Of a DNA stretch of 64,000 bases, positions 43,858 to 52,564 are shown in pieces (position 1 is the first letter of the stretch; each line of letters starts with the position of its first letter). The notes below the pieces were generated by a model that was not told the DNA's origin, searched no databases, and saw only the letters and a program-made list of their open reading frames with translations. The DNA lies in the NCBI RefSeq assembly GCF_005405365.1, contig NZ_BJDX01000001.1, forward strand, positions 186,001-250,000. The letters are read 5' to 3'. The translations under genes and the position numbers were made by a program. This DNA comes from Enterococcus xiangfangensis (GTDB taxonomy: Bacteria; Bacillota; Bacilli; Lactobacillales; Enterococcaceae).

Positions 43858-46536
43858 TTAGCTTTCTTTTTGAGTACTGCGTTGGAAGAATTTTACAATC
43901 TCAACGATTGGGATGATCGCAAATGATGCTCCGATAACGATTCCCCATTGATATAAATCAAGATGAGCTACGCGGAAGACATCATTCAAACCAGGAACTA
44001 CGATGATTACCATCATCAATACAAAGGATAGTAAGATCGCCCAGTTGAAACTCTTATTACGGAACGCACCAACTTTGAACAATGATTGATGGACAGACTT
44101 CACATTGAAAGCATGGAACAATTGCATTAAACCTAATGTCGCAAATGCCATTGTCAATGCATCTGAATGGATCTCAACATAAGTTGTGTGGACTGGCCAT
44201 TGAATCGCAGACCAGTAAACAAATAGTACAGTAGCAGCTTCTAAGATCCCTTGGTAAATGATACTTGAGAAGACGCCGCCAGAAAATAGATTTGAGCTAC
44301 GGCCGCGAGGCTTGTGTTGCATCAAGTCTTTTTCCGCTGGTTCCATTCCTAAAGCGATCGCTGGGAACGTGTCAGTTACTAAGTTGATCCACAACAAATG
44401 AATTGGCAATAACGTATCCCAGCCAAGTAATGTTGCGATAAATAGCGTTAATACTTCACCTAAGTTAGCAGCTAGCAAATATTGAACTGCTTTTTGGATA
44501 TTCGAGAAGACTTTACGTCCTTCTTCAACAGCAACAACGATCGTTGCGAAGTTATCATCGGCAAGCACCATATCAGAAGCCCCTTTAGAAACTTCTGTTC
44601 CGGTAATTCCCATACCAATCCCGATATCAGCTTGTTTTAAAGCAGGCGCATCATTGACGCCGTCACCAGTCATAGCAACTACTTTGCCTTCTTTTTGCCA
44701 TGCTTTCACGATGCGAACTTTATGTTCTGGAGAAACACGAGCATAAACAGAATAATGTTCTACTTTTTGGGCAAATTCTTCATCAGACATTTCATTTAAT
44801 TGTGCCCCTGTCATAACAGCATCATCATTGCCTTTTTCGATGATACCTAAACGAACGGCAATCGCTTCAGCAGTATCTTTATGGTCACCAGTGATCATGA
44901 TTGGACGAACGCCTGCTTCTTTAGCTACACGAACTGCTTCGGCTGCTTCAGCCCGTTCAGGGTCGATCATACCGACTAAACCGGCGAAGATCAAATCATT
45001 TTCGACTACTTCAGATTCTAATTCTGCTGGAACTTGATCGACATATTTATAAGCCATTCCTAGAACACGCAATGCTTGTTGGGCCATGTCTTTGTTGTTC
45101 GCTAAAATAGCTTGTTTTTCTTTGTCGGTCATTGGTACAACTTGACCATTTAGTAAAATTTGTGACGCACGATTTAGTAAGACATCCGGTGCACCTTTAA
45201 CAGCAACTAAAATCTTGCCGTCTTTTTCTTTGTGCAACGTACTCATCAATTTACGATCTGAGTCGAACGGCAATTCGCCTACACGAGGTTCTTCAGCTAC
45301 TTTTTCTTGTACATCAAAATTATTATTCAAACCGAATTGAACCAACGCGGTTTCCGTTGGGTCACCAATCAAACTGCCATCTTGAGCAAATTTTGTATCA
45401 TTGGCGTAGTTCATTACTTTCATCGCCATGCTGTCGACTGGTACTTCGCCATTCGCATCATATTGATGATCGTCTACATATAATTTTTCAACCGTCATTT
45501 GGTTCAATGTCAAGGTCCCAGTTTTATCTGAAGCGATGATATCTGTTGAACCTAATGTTTCAACTGCTGGTAATTTACGAATAACAGAATTTCGTTTTGC
45601 CATCACTTGTGTTCCTAAAGCAAGGATGATTGTAACGATTGCAGGCAAACCTTCTGGAATTGCGGCAACAGCTAATGAGATCGAAGTCAATAACATATCG
45701 ATCCAAGAAGTATCATTGAAGAAAATACCAACGAAAAACATAACAATCGCGATAATAATAATCGCAAAGGTCAAGAATTTACTCAATTGATTCAAGTTCG
45801 ATTTCAACGGTGTTTCCGTTTCATCTGCTTGAGCCAGCATATTCGCAATTTTTCCGACTTCGGTATTCATTCCGGTATTAACAACTACACCTTTACCGCG
45901 ACCGTAAGTTACATTACTGTTTGAGTAAGCCATATTGACACGATCGCCGATACCGACTTCCCCTTCATCGATTACGATCAATTCTTTTTCAACGGGAACT
46001 GATTCACCAGTCAACGCTGCTTCTTCAATCTTTAATGAAGCAACTTCGATTAGCCGTAGATCTGCTGGCACCACATCGCCTGCTTCTAACATAACGATAT
46101 CGCCAGGAACAAGTTCCGTTGATTTTACAGAACTTATATGGCCGTCACGTAGAACATTCGCATTTGGTGTAGACATTTCACGCAATGCTTCAATCGCTTG
46201 TTCTGCCTTAGATTCTTGCACAACCCCCATCACTGCGTTGATAATAACAACGGCTAGAATGATGATCGAATCTACCACTTCGTGAGAAACTACTGCCGAG
46301 ATCACTGCCGCAAATAATAAAACAATGATCATCAAATCTTTGAATTGCTCTAAGAAGCGGACGAGCATACTTTTCTTTTCGCCCTCGTCTAATTCATTTT
46401 GACCATACTCGCTTAAGCGTTTTTTCGCTTCAGCAGAGGTCAAGCCCTCTTCGGTCGTTTGAACTTCCGCTAAAACCTGCTCTTTTTCCTCTGAGTAAAA
46501 AGGCTTTAGTAGTTGTTGCTTTTTCTCCTCTGACAT
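43858..46536 (-). CDS. P-type cation ATPase, PMCA-type (probable Mn2+/Ca2+ exporter)
   Basis: An 892-residue protein from the ATG at 46,536 (AAGGAGG upstream); a much longer frame runs through the leader RNA and is not coding. Cation-ATPase N-terminal domain, A-domain T-G-E-S-V-P, ion-site P-E-G-L-P-A in M4, phosphorylation site D-K-T-G-T-L-T, K-G-A-P-D nucleotide motif, T-G-D-G-V-N-D-A-P hinge, and N-x-x-T-D-x-x-P in M6. PMCA-type enzymes pump Ca2+; those behind a yybP-ykoY leader, such as L. lactis YoaB, export Mn2+. The leader here favours Mn2+. Confidence 0.95.
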   Translation of the reverse strand: MSEEKKQQLLKPFYSEEKEQVLAEVQTTEEGLTSAEAKKRLSEYGQNELDEGEKKSMLVRFLEQFKDLMIIVLLFAAVISAVVSHEVVDSIIILAVVIINAVMGVVQESKAEQAIEALREMSTPNANVLRDGHISSVKSTELVPGDIVMLEAGDVVPADLRLIEVASLKIEEAALTGESVPVEKELIVIDEGEVGIGDRVNMAYSNSNVTYGRGKGVVVNTGMNTEVGKIANMLAQADETETPLKSNLNQLSKFLTFAIIIIAIVMFFVGIFFNDTSWIDMLLTSISLAVAAIPEGLPAIVTIILALGTQVMAKRNSVIRKLPAVETLGSTDIIASDKTGTLTLNQMTVEKLYVDDHQYDANGEVPVDSMAMKVMNYANDTKFAQDGSLIGDPTETALVQFGLNNNFDVQEKVAEEPRVGELPFDSDRKLMSTLHKEKDGKILVAVKGAPDVLLNRASQILLNGQVVPMTDKEKQAILANNKDMAQQALRVLGMAYKYVDQVPAELESEVVENDLIFAGLVGMIDPERAEAAEAVRVAKEAGVRPIMITGDHKDTAEAIAVRLGIIEKGNDDAVMTGAQLNEMSDEEFAQKVEHYSVYARVSPEHKVRIVKAWQKEGKVVAMTGDGVNDAPALKQADIGIGMGITGTEVSKGASDMVLADDNFATIVVAVEEGRKVFSNIQKAVQYLLAANLGEVLTLFIATLLGWDTLLPIHLLWINLVTDTFPAIALGMEPAEKDLMQHKPRGRSSNLFSGGVFSSIIYQGILEAATVLFVYWSAIQWPVHTTYVEIHSDALTMAFATLGLMQLFHAFNVKSVHQSLFKVGAFRNKSFNWAILLSFVLMMVIIVVPGLNDVFRVAHLDLYQWGIVIGASFAIIPIVEIVKFFQRSTQKES

Positions 46537-46573
46537 TATTTTCCTCCTTAAATTGGTGTTCCTTTTGGAAGTA

Positions 46574-46618
46574 AAAAAATAGACTTGTGTATGCGAAAAG
46601 ACACATACATAAGTCTCA
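46574..46618 (-). terminator. Riboswitch-controlled terminator before the ATPase gene
   Basis: AGACTTATGTATGTG/GCATACACAAGTCT (46,581-46,616) is followed on the minus strand by ATTTTTTTA. It stops transcription 40 nt before the coding start unless the leader folds otherwise. Confidence 0.88.
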
Positions 46619-46705
46619 CTATTTAAGACAACACCAGAAAAATTTCTTTTCTTGCTGGTGGCGTTGTCACAGCTTACGCTGCTAGTTACTCCCTCATGAA
46701 TACAA
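46576..46705 (-). ncRNA. yybP-ykoY-type Mn2+ riboswitch leader
   Basis: The minus-strand leader between a TATAAT promoter and the ATPase gene. It opens with GAGGGAGTAACTAGC. The long paired arms are GACAACGCCACCAGC and GCTGGTGTTGTC, with an A/T-rich loop between. A terminator hairpin follows. The GGGAGTA opening, the GCCACC-like internal loop and linkage to a P-type ATPase are features of the yybP-ykoY (Mn2+) family. A covariance-model match was not run. Confidence 0.75.
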
Positions 46706-46710
46706 AACGA

Positions 46711-46740
46711 ATTATAGCATGAGCAAAGGCTGGAATACAA
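46711..46740 (-). promoter_or_regulatory. Promoter of the riboswitch-ATPase unit
   Basis: TATAAT at 46,716-46,711 (minus strand) with TTGTAT at 46,740-46,735, 18 bp apart. The -10 is perfect, the -35 weak. Confidence 0.65.
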
Positions 46741-46749
46741 TCACTACTT

Positions 46750-47523
46750 TCAGATTAATGAGTTGTAAGAGTTTCCACTAGAGACTTTTGTCCAAAAATC
46801 TTCAGTTGTACCTCGTTCTATTCCCATTATAAACTTTTCCCGGATATCTGGATAGTTTTTAGCAACGCTGGTCACCAAGTTTTTGATTTCTTCCCGTTTT
46901 GTCTTTTTATCTACTGGGCAAGGATTAAAAACGACTGGAAGTTCTTCTCGTTTCACCAACCGGATGATTTGTTGTTCTTCCAAGTAAATCATTGGACGAA
47001 TCAAGGTCACGTTAGTCTTTGATAAATAGCTCTTCGGTTCAAAACTACTTAATCGTCCATGGAATAAAAAATTCATGAAATAAGTCTCGATGGCGTCATC
47101 TATATGATGACCCAAAGCAACTTTTCGACAACCAAGTTCACTCGCGCGATTATACAAGATTCCCCGCCGTAATTTAGCACACAACGAGCACGGCGACTTT
47201 TCTGCTCGAATATCAAAAACAACCTTCGCGATAGTTGTTGGAACAATTTCAAGTTGATAGCCCAAACTTTCTACAAACTGTTGCATCGGTGTGCTGTCAC
47301 ACTCGTCAAATCCCATATCAAGAAAAATCGGGACAAGTTCAAAATCAAAGCCCAAACGTCGCTGTCGCCGAATTCGATCCAATAAATACAACAAGGTAGT
47401 ACTATCTTTTCCTCCGCTCATGCCGATTGCTACTTTGTCGCCAGGTTCGATCATTTGATACGTTAAAATCGCACGGCGTAGCGGATTATAATAATTTTGA
47501 TTGTCTTTCTTTTTAAATCCCAT
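46750..47523 (-). CDS. TtcA-like tRNA 2-thiocytidine synthase family protein
   Basis: A 257-residue PP-loop ATPase. The P-loop is S-G-G-K-D-S-T. Cysteines C-S-L-C and the F-N-P-C-P motif could hold a Fe-S cluster and accept sulfur, as in TtcA. L-G-H-H-I-D-D-A-I-E-T is the second PP-loop element. It thiolates tRNA, probably C32. It is divergent from nothing; the ATPase leader promoter lies directly downstream of its stop. Confidence 0.9.
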   Translation of the reverse strand: MGFKKKDNQNYYNPLRRAILTYQMIEPGDKVAIGMSGGKDSTTLLYLLDRIRRQRRLGFDFELVPIFLDMGFDECDSTPMQQFVESLGYQLEIVPTTIAKVVFDIRAEKSPCSLCAKLRRGILYNRASELGCRKVALGHHIDDAIETYFMNFLFHGRLSSFEPKSYLSKTNVTLIRPMIYLEEQQIIRLVKREELPVVFNPCPVDKKTKREEIKNLVTSVAKNYPDIREKFIMGIERGTTEDFWTKVSSGNSYNSLI

Positions 47524-47545
47524 CCTGATCGTTCCTTTCTTTTAT

Positions 47546-49345
47546 TTATTCAAAAAAATTTTCTTGCAAACTGTACTGTTCCCCCGCTGTAATATCATAC
47601 TGAATCAATTGATACGCTTGGTAAATCTTTTCTTGTGCGTTGTTCAATCGGGCTTCTTTGCCCCATTGTCCGCTTTGATAGTACATTCCTTTTTCAAAAG
47701 CGGGGAGTTCTTTTTGCAGTGTGACTAATAAATTTTGGAATCCGGTCATTTGCAGCTGTCCTTGTTGAAATAAATCTGCGGCAAAATAAAACGGGCTGGT
47801 CGTCACTTGCTGAGCAGGTAATTTATGACGATTGTCATACATCAAAAATTCCGTTTCATGCAATCGATAACCTTGATTGGCTGCTTGAATCGTATCAGAA
47901 TAAATTCCCGGCAAATGATCCCCCCAAAAAACGACCAGTGTTCGTTCAGGTAATTTATCTAATTTTTTCAAAAAACTTTTTAGTGCTTCACTGCTGTAGG
48001 CGATATCTTGCAAATAACTGCGGACTGCGGAACTGTTATCTCCTTTAGCAATATATGGCAGTTCTGTATATTTATCTTCATAAGGCATATGTGTCTGCAT
48101 TGTCACAAGATGCAAAAATTGCGGCGTCTTAGTTTTCAATTGTGCCAAGACTTCTTTATATGCCGATGCATCAGAAATATATGGATTATTTTCGAGTTTA
48201 GCTGTGTGCTTCATTGTCTTTTCATCTAAAAATTGATCAAAGCCAAACGTTTGATAGACATCCTTTCTTTTATACATTGAAGTATTGTACGGATGGATTG
48301 CCGTTGTCTCATAGCCGCGTTTTTTTAACGTCCCTACCAACGACGGGAAGGAATCAAACTCTGGAACTAACATTGTATATGGCGTGGTCATCTGCGCATT
48401 AAAAAGCGCCATCGAAAAACCAGTCAATGCTTCAAATTCAATATTTGCCGTCCCACCGCCATAATTTTGCGACAACATTTGCCCGCTGTATGTTTGTCCA
48501 GCTACTGAACGATAGTCTTGCAACGGATCACCGCCTAAAATTTCTAATCCTTTCAGACGTTGTGGATCAGAAAAACTTTCACTCATGACATAAACAATGT
48601 TTGGTTTTTCAGCGGCAGAATCTTTTTCTGCTTGATAGTCATCGACTACTTCTTTGATCTTAGCTTTAGAATAATCTTTCGGTTTTTCCATCGCGTCCAC
48701 CGGCAAGTTGTATAAGAAGCCGCCGATAAAACCGGTATTATAATAGTTCATCTTCTGACTATAAGGAATCCACAAAGCAGTCTTGTTATACGCTTTACGT
48801 AATAAATTAGCTTGCTGATTGAAACTTCCGATATAGAACAATAAACTGCTGGTCAAAACAAACCCAACGATACGTACCCACTGCTGTTTTTTCCCGAGCT
48901 TTAAGCTCTTCTTCCAACTAAAAAAGAGGACGCACACACCGGCTACTATAAGTAATAAGAACAAAAGAAAAAGCGGAAGCCCGACTATATCGCGGATCAT
49001 ACCAAATTCAATGATCATTTTTAAATCATCTGGATAAATCGGCTCCATCCGATAGTTCATTTTCAAAAAATTGGCACTGCCGATCCCAATCGTTACTAAA
49101 AGATACACGATACTCCCCAGCTTCAGCGAGCCTAAAAGACTGCTGAGCCAGCCATAAAAAATAAGCAGCACTAAGCAGCCTAAAAAAAATTTTTCTGTGT
49201 GCCAAGAAAAAGCAAATTTAAATGCCAGATCAAATGAGAATTCATTTTGTGTCAGTTGAAAAAAAAGATTTGAAACAATGATTACACTTAACACGCCGCC
49301 GATTTTCAGCAGCAGCTGCCAAGGAAGATTTCGAAATTTTTGCAT
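47546..49345 (-). CDS. LTA synthase-like phosphoglycerol transferase
   Basis: A 599-residue membrane protein. Five N-terminal membrane segments (to about 185) precede an extracellular sulfatase-fold domain: N-I-V-Y-V-M-S-E-S-F-S, then the catalytic Thr region N-Y-G-G-G-T-A-N-I-E-F-E-A-L-T-G, and W-G-D-H-L-P-G with metal-binding D and H. It transfers glycerol-phosphate or modifies wall teichoic or lipoteichoic acid. It ends 22 nt before the TtcA-like gene, so the two may be cotranscribed. It may be a second paralogue. Confidence 0.9.
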   Translation of the reverse strand: MQKFRNLPWQLLLKIGGVLSVIIVSNLFFQLTQNEFSFDLAFKFAFSWHTEKFFLGCLVLLIFYGWLSSLLGSLKLGSIVYLLVTIGIGSANFLKMNYRMEPIYPDDLKMIIEFGMIRDIVGLPLFLLFLLLIVAGVCVLFFSWKKSLKLGKKQQWVRIVGFVLTSSLLFYIGSFNQQANLLRKAYNKTALWIPYSQKMNYYNTGFIGGFLYNLPVDAMEKPKDYSKAKIKEVVDDYQAEKDSAAEKPNIVYVMSESFSDPQRLKGLEILGGDPLQDYRSVAGQTYSGQMLSQNYGGGTANIEFEALTGFSMALFNAQMTTPYTMLVPEFDSFPSLVGTLKKRGYETTAIHPYNTSMYKRKDVYQTFGFDQFLDEKTMKHTAKLENNPYISDASAYKEVLAQLKTKTPQFLHLVTMQTHMPYEDKYTELPYIAKGDNSSAVRSYLQDIAYSSEALKSFLKKLDKLPERTLVVFWGDHLPGIYSDTIQAANQGYRLHETEFLMYDNRHKLPAQQVTTSPFYFAADLFQQGQLQMTGFQNLLVTLQKELPAFEKGMYYQSGQWGKEARLNNAQEKIYQAYQLIQYDITAGEQYSLQENFFE

Positions 49346-49435
49346 AGCTCTCTCCTATTCATGTGTTCTTAATTAGTTTAGCGAGAAAACTAATTAAAGT
49401 AAAGAACACGAAAAACTTGATCTACCATCGACTAT

Positions 49436-49480
49436 AAAAAACGGTTCAGCGAAGACAACTCTTCGCTAAACCGTTTATTT
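49436..49480 (-). terminator. Terminator of the pncB-nadE operon
   Basis: AAACGGTTTAGCGAAGAG/CTTCGCTGAACCGTTTT hairpin. It overlaps the nadE stop. Confidence 0.88.
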
Positions 49481-50299
49481 CCAAAAATCATCAAAAATCG
49501 TAATTGGCAGATGCCGTTTATGTTGTGTTTTATTCCACCAAGACTCAATCGTTTTCTGAGCATCAGCATTGATTGCTTTACCTTCTAAATAATCATCGAT
49601 ATTATCATATGTTACGCCCAAAGCAACTTCATCGGCGACTAATGGCTTGCCATCTTCCAGATCAGCTGTTGGAACTTTCAAGTATAAGGATTCATCCGCG
49701 CCTAATTCTTTTAGTAGCAGTTTTCCTTGCCGTTTATTTAAACGGAATAACGGAACGATATCCGCGCCGCCGTCACCAAATTTTGTGAAAAAGCCAGTGA
49801 TATTTTCAGCAGCATGATCGGTTCCGATGACTGCCCCTTGATTGTCGCCGGCGATACCGTATTGCGTAATCATTCGTTGGCGTGCTTTGATATTTCCTTT
49901 ATTGAAGTCACTGATGGCCACACCCGCTTCTGTTAAAGCCACAACTTGCGCATCCACTGCAGGTTTGATATTCACACTTAGACTAACATCTGGTTTGATA
50001 AATTCGAGTGCTTTCTTAGCATCCGCTTCATCAGCTTGCGTACCATAAGGCAAGCGAACAGCGATAAATTTATAATCCGCATTCCCTGTTTCTTGTCGCA
50101 TTTCTTCCATAGCAAGTTGTGCCAAACGACCGGCTAATGAAGAATCTTGTCCTCCACTGATTCCTAAAACAAACGTTTTTAAAAAAGGGTATTTCTTAAG
50201 ATACGCCTTTAAAAAAGTCAGGCTTTTACGAATTTCTTCTTGCGGATCAATGGTTGGTTTGGTCCCTAATTGTTTGATGATCTCTGCTTGCAGCGTCAT
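49475..50299 (-). CDS. nadE: NH3-dependent NAD+ synthetase
   Basis: A 274-residue protein. PP-loop [10 protein letters not shown], then [23 protein letters not shown]. No N-terminal glutaminase domain is present, so it uses ammonia. It converts nicotinate adenine dinucleotide to NAD+. It follows pncB by 15 nt. Confidence 0.98.
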   Translation of the reverse strand: MTLQAEIIKQLGTKPTIDPQEEIRKSLTFLKAYLKKYPFLKTFVLGISGGQDSSLAGRLAQLAMEEMRQETGNADYKFIAVRLPYGTQADEADAKKALEFIKPDVSLSVNIKPAVDAQVVALTEAGVAISDFNKGNIKARQRMITQYGIAGDNQGAVIGTDHAAENITGFFTKFGDGGADIVPLFRLNKRQGKLLLKELGADESLYLKVPTADLEDGKPLVADEVALGVTYDNIDDYLEGKAINADAQKTIESWWNKTQHKRHLPITIFDDFWK

Positions 50300-50314
50300 G
50301 AAAAATCTACTCCT

Positions 50315-51787
50315 TTAATTTCCTTGTTCTGTTTTCATCACAGATTTACGCACTTGCTCCATAATAGTGTTCTTATGGTTCCAGCACTCTGTAGAAAGAT
50401 CGACTGGATATTTTTGCGGATTAAGACCGCGTTTGTATTCTTCCCATAATGAATCTAGTCTGTCTTTAGCAAACTGCTTGACTGTTTCTAAGTTTGGCAG
50501 TTCATAAATTCGTTTTCCGTCCACAAAGATATCTTGCAAGATCGGCCGTGCTTCAAAATCTTTCACGGTTTTATTGATATACGGATATACCGGATGGAAC
50601 ATGTAAATTTCATCTTGTTTGCGCGGGTCTTCGCTCCACAGCGTCACATAATCTCCTTCTGACTTGCCATCAGAATTACGGGTGATTCGCCAAACTTGTT
50701 TTTTACCGGGAGTCGTGACTTTTTCTGCATTACTGGAAAGTTTGATCGTATCTACCATCTCCCCTTGCTCGTTTTCGATGGATACTAGTTTAAAGACTGC
50801 ACCGAGCGCCGGCTGATCATAGGCTGTAATCAATTTTGTGCCCACACCCCAAACATCGATTTTGGCGTGTTGCATCTTCAAGTTTTGGATCGTACTTTCA
50901 TCTAAATCATTCGAAGCATAGATTTTCGCATCCGGGAAACCGGCTTCATCCAATTGTTGTCGCACCCGTTTAGAAATATAAGCCATGTCGCCGCTATCGA
51001 TTCGTACACCTAAGAAATTGATCCTATCTCCCATTTCTTTCGCTACTTTGATTGCATTTGGCACACCAGATTTGATCGTGTCATACGTATCAACTAAAAA
51101 GACACAGTCGCGATGCGTTTGAGCGTATGCTTTGAATCCATCGTAGTCATTGCCATACGATTGAATCAGTGAGTGCGCGTGGGTTCCGCTATCTGGAATC
51201 CCAAAAATTTTTCCTGCGCGGACATTGCTTGTTGCATCTGCTCCGCCAATATAAGCTGCGCGAGTTCCCCACAAAGCAGCATCCATTTCTTGTGCCCGAC
51301 GTGTCCCAAATTCTAACAATGGATCATCACCGATCACCGATTTGATCCGTGCTGCTTTAGTCGCGATCAGTGTTTGGAAATTAACGATATTTAAAAGTGC
51401 CGTTTCGACTAGTTGGCATTGCAGCAGTGGTCCTTCCACCTGAATGATCGGCTCATTGTTAAAAACCAATTCGCCTTCTACTGCTGAACGGACTGTACAA
51501 GTGAATTTGAAGTCGCGTAAATAATCAATAAAATCTGATGGATATTTTTCGACCTCAGATAGATAGGCCAAATCACTTTCACTAAAAGTCAATTCTTCCA
51601 AATAATTTACAAGTCGTTCAAGACCGGCAAAGATGACATAGCCATTATCAAATGGCATATTGCGGAAGTAACACTCAAATACAGCCTGAAGATCTGCTCG
51701 ACCCGTTTCCCAATAAGTTTTCATCATATTGATTTGGTAAAGGTCCGTATGAAGTGTCAAACTGTCATCTTTGTACAACTTTTTCAT
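50315..51787 (-). CDS. pncB: Nicotinate phosphoribosyltransferase
   Basis: A 490-residue protein, starting at the third of three close ATGs because GGAG then sits 7 nt upstream. Features are H-T-D-L-Y-Q-I-N-M-M-K-T-Y, E-F-G-T-R-R-A-Q and the phosphate-binding G-V-R-I-D-S-G-D and G-V-G-T-K-L segments. It makes nicotinate mononucleotide, the first step of the Preiss-Handler pathway. Coupled with nadE. Confidence 0.97.
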   Translation of the reverse strand: MKKLYKDDSLTLHTDLYQINMMKTYWETGRADLQAVFECYFRNMPFDNGYVIFAGLERLVNYLEELTFSESDLAYLSEVEKYPSDFIDYLRDFKFTCTVRSAVEGELVFNNEPIIQVEGPLLQCQLVETALLNIVNFQTLIATKAARIKSVIGDDPLLEFGTRRAQEMDAALWGTRAAYIGGADATSNVRAGKIFGIPDSGTHAHSLIQSYGNDYDGFKAYAQTHRDCVFLVDTYDTIKSGVPNAIKVAKEMGDRINFLGVRIDSGDMAYISKRVRQQLDEAGFPDAKIYASNDLDESTIQNLKMQHAKIDVWGVGTKLITAYDQPALGAVFKLVSIENEQGEMVDTIKLSSNAEKVTTPGKKQVWRITRNSDGKSEGDYVTLWSEDPRKQDEIYMFHPVYPYINKTVKDFEARPILQDIFVDGKRIYELPNLETVKQFAKDRLDSLWEEYKRGLNPQKYPVDLSTECWNHKNTIMEQVRKSVMKTEQGN

Positions 51788-51915
51788 AGTCATGCTCCTC
51801 ATTCGTTTTAGTAATTTAAACTATTTCGTTCATTATATCATAAGAGGTCTGAGTGAGTCGTTCTAGCTGACCAACTACTATAAGAAATTTTGAACATAAA
51901 ATGATTAAAAAGCGC

Positions 51916-51954
51916 ACAAAAAAAGCTGCGACAATTATATGCCGCAGCTTCTGC
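51916..51954 (-). terminator. Terminator of the DUF1827 gene
   Basis: The stem AAGCTGCGGCATATAATTGTCGCAGCTT has GCTGCG/CGCAGC arms and is followed by seven T on the minus strand, about 100 nt beyond the DUF1827 stop. Confidence 0.85.
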
Positions 51955-52056
51955 TAAAAAACTGCCTCACTGTTTAGCAAATCGCTGGATTTTTTTCATC
52001 TCCGTATGCTCAATTTGTGTTTAACACAGGCTATTTCATTGTTCCTTTAGTCAGCA

Positions 52057-52413
52057 TTATTTTGAAATTTTGTATTCTACCGCGATGATATCTTTATAGG
52101 ATTCTTTCGGACGCAATCCTGCTTCTAGGATCTGCTTTTTATAGCCAACATTTACGGTGACATCTTTTCGTTCGACTTTTAATACACGACGAATGATCGT
52201 GTCCACTTCTTGATGACTGATTTTCCGTTGACGATTTAATAACAATAAGTCGATCGTGTCAAAACGATCCACATAAATAATTTTTGTGCGATCGTATGCA
52301 TATAATTTAAGCAGCTTTACAGCCTGCCGATTATCAAAGAAATACTTGGTTAAATTAGGGTATAACGTCTCTAAATTAACATTACTGTTTAACGGGGTCT
52401 CGATCAATTTCAT
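52057..52413 (-). CDS. DUF1827 family protein
   Basis: A 118-residue protein of the DUF1827 family, found mainly in enterococci and streptococci, with unknown function. Pattern marks are Y-P-N-L-T-K-Y-F-F and K-L-L-K-L-Y-A-Y-D-R-T-K. It was given the ATG at 52,413 because GGAG is 7 nt upstream of it. It is a single gene with its own terminator. Confidence 0.85.
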   Translation of the reverse strand: MKLIETPLNSNVNLETLYPNLTKYFFDNRQAVKLLKLYAYDRTKIIYVDRFDTIDLLLLNRQRKISHQEVDTIIRRVLKVERKDVTVNVGYKKQILEAGLRPKESYKDIIAVEYKISK

Positions 52414-52523
52414 TGACATTCTCCTATCTTCATCTATTTTAGTTTACATGAGTTATTTTTCATTTCATTGATTATTTTACCATATCGATCAACTGTTTTT
52501 TAATGAATGGAATATTTTTATAA

Positions 52524-52563
52524 AAAAAGAAAAAAATCCTGAGACAGATGCCTCAGGATTACT
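52524..52563 (-). terminator. Terminator of the fumarate-reductase-like gene
   Basis: The stem AATCCTGAGGCATCTGTCTCAGGATT (arms ATCCTGAG/CTCAGGAT) is followed by six T on the minus strand. Confidence 0.9.
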
Positions 52564-52564
52564 T

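Noticed and set aside
46537-46740. 68-codon N-terminal extension of the cation ATPase
   Set aside because: It would translate the riboswitch and its terminator; a perfect AAGGAGG lies before the ATG at 46,536.
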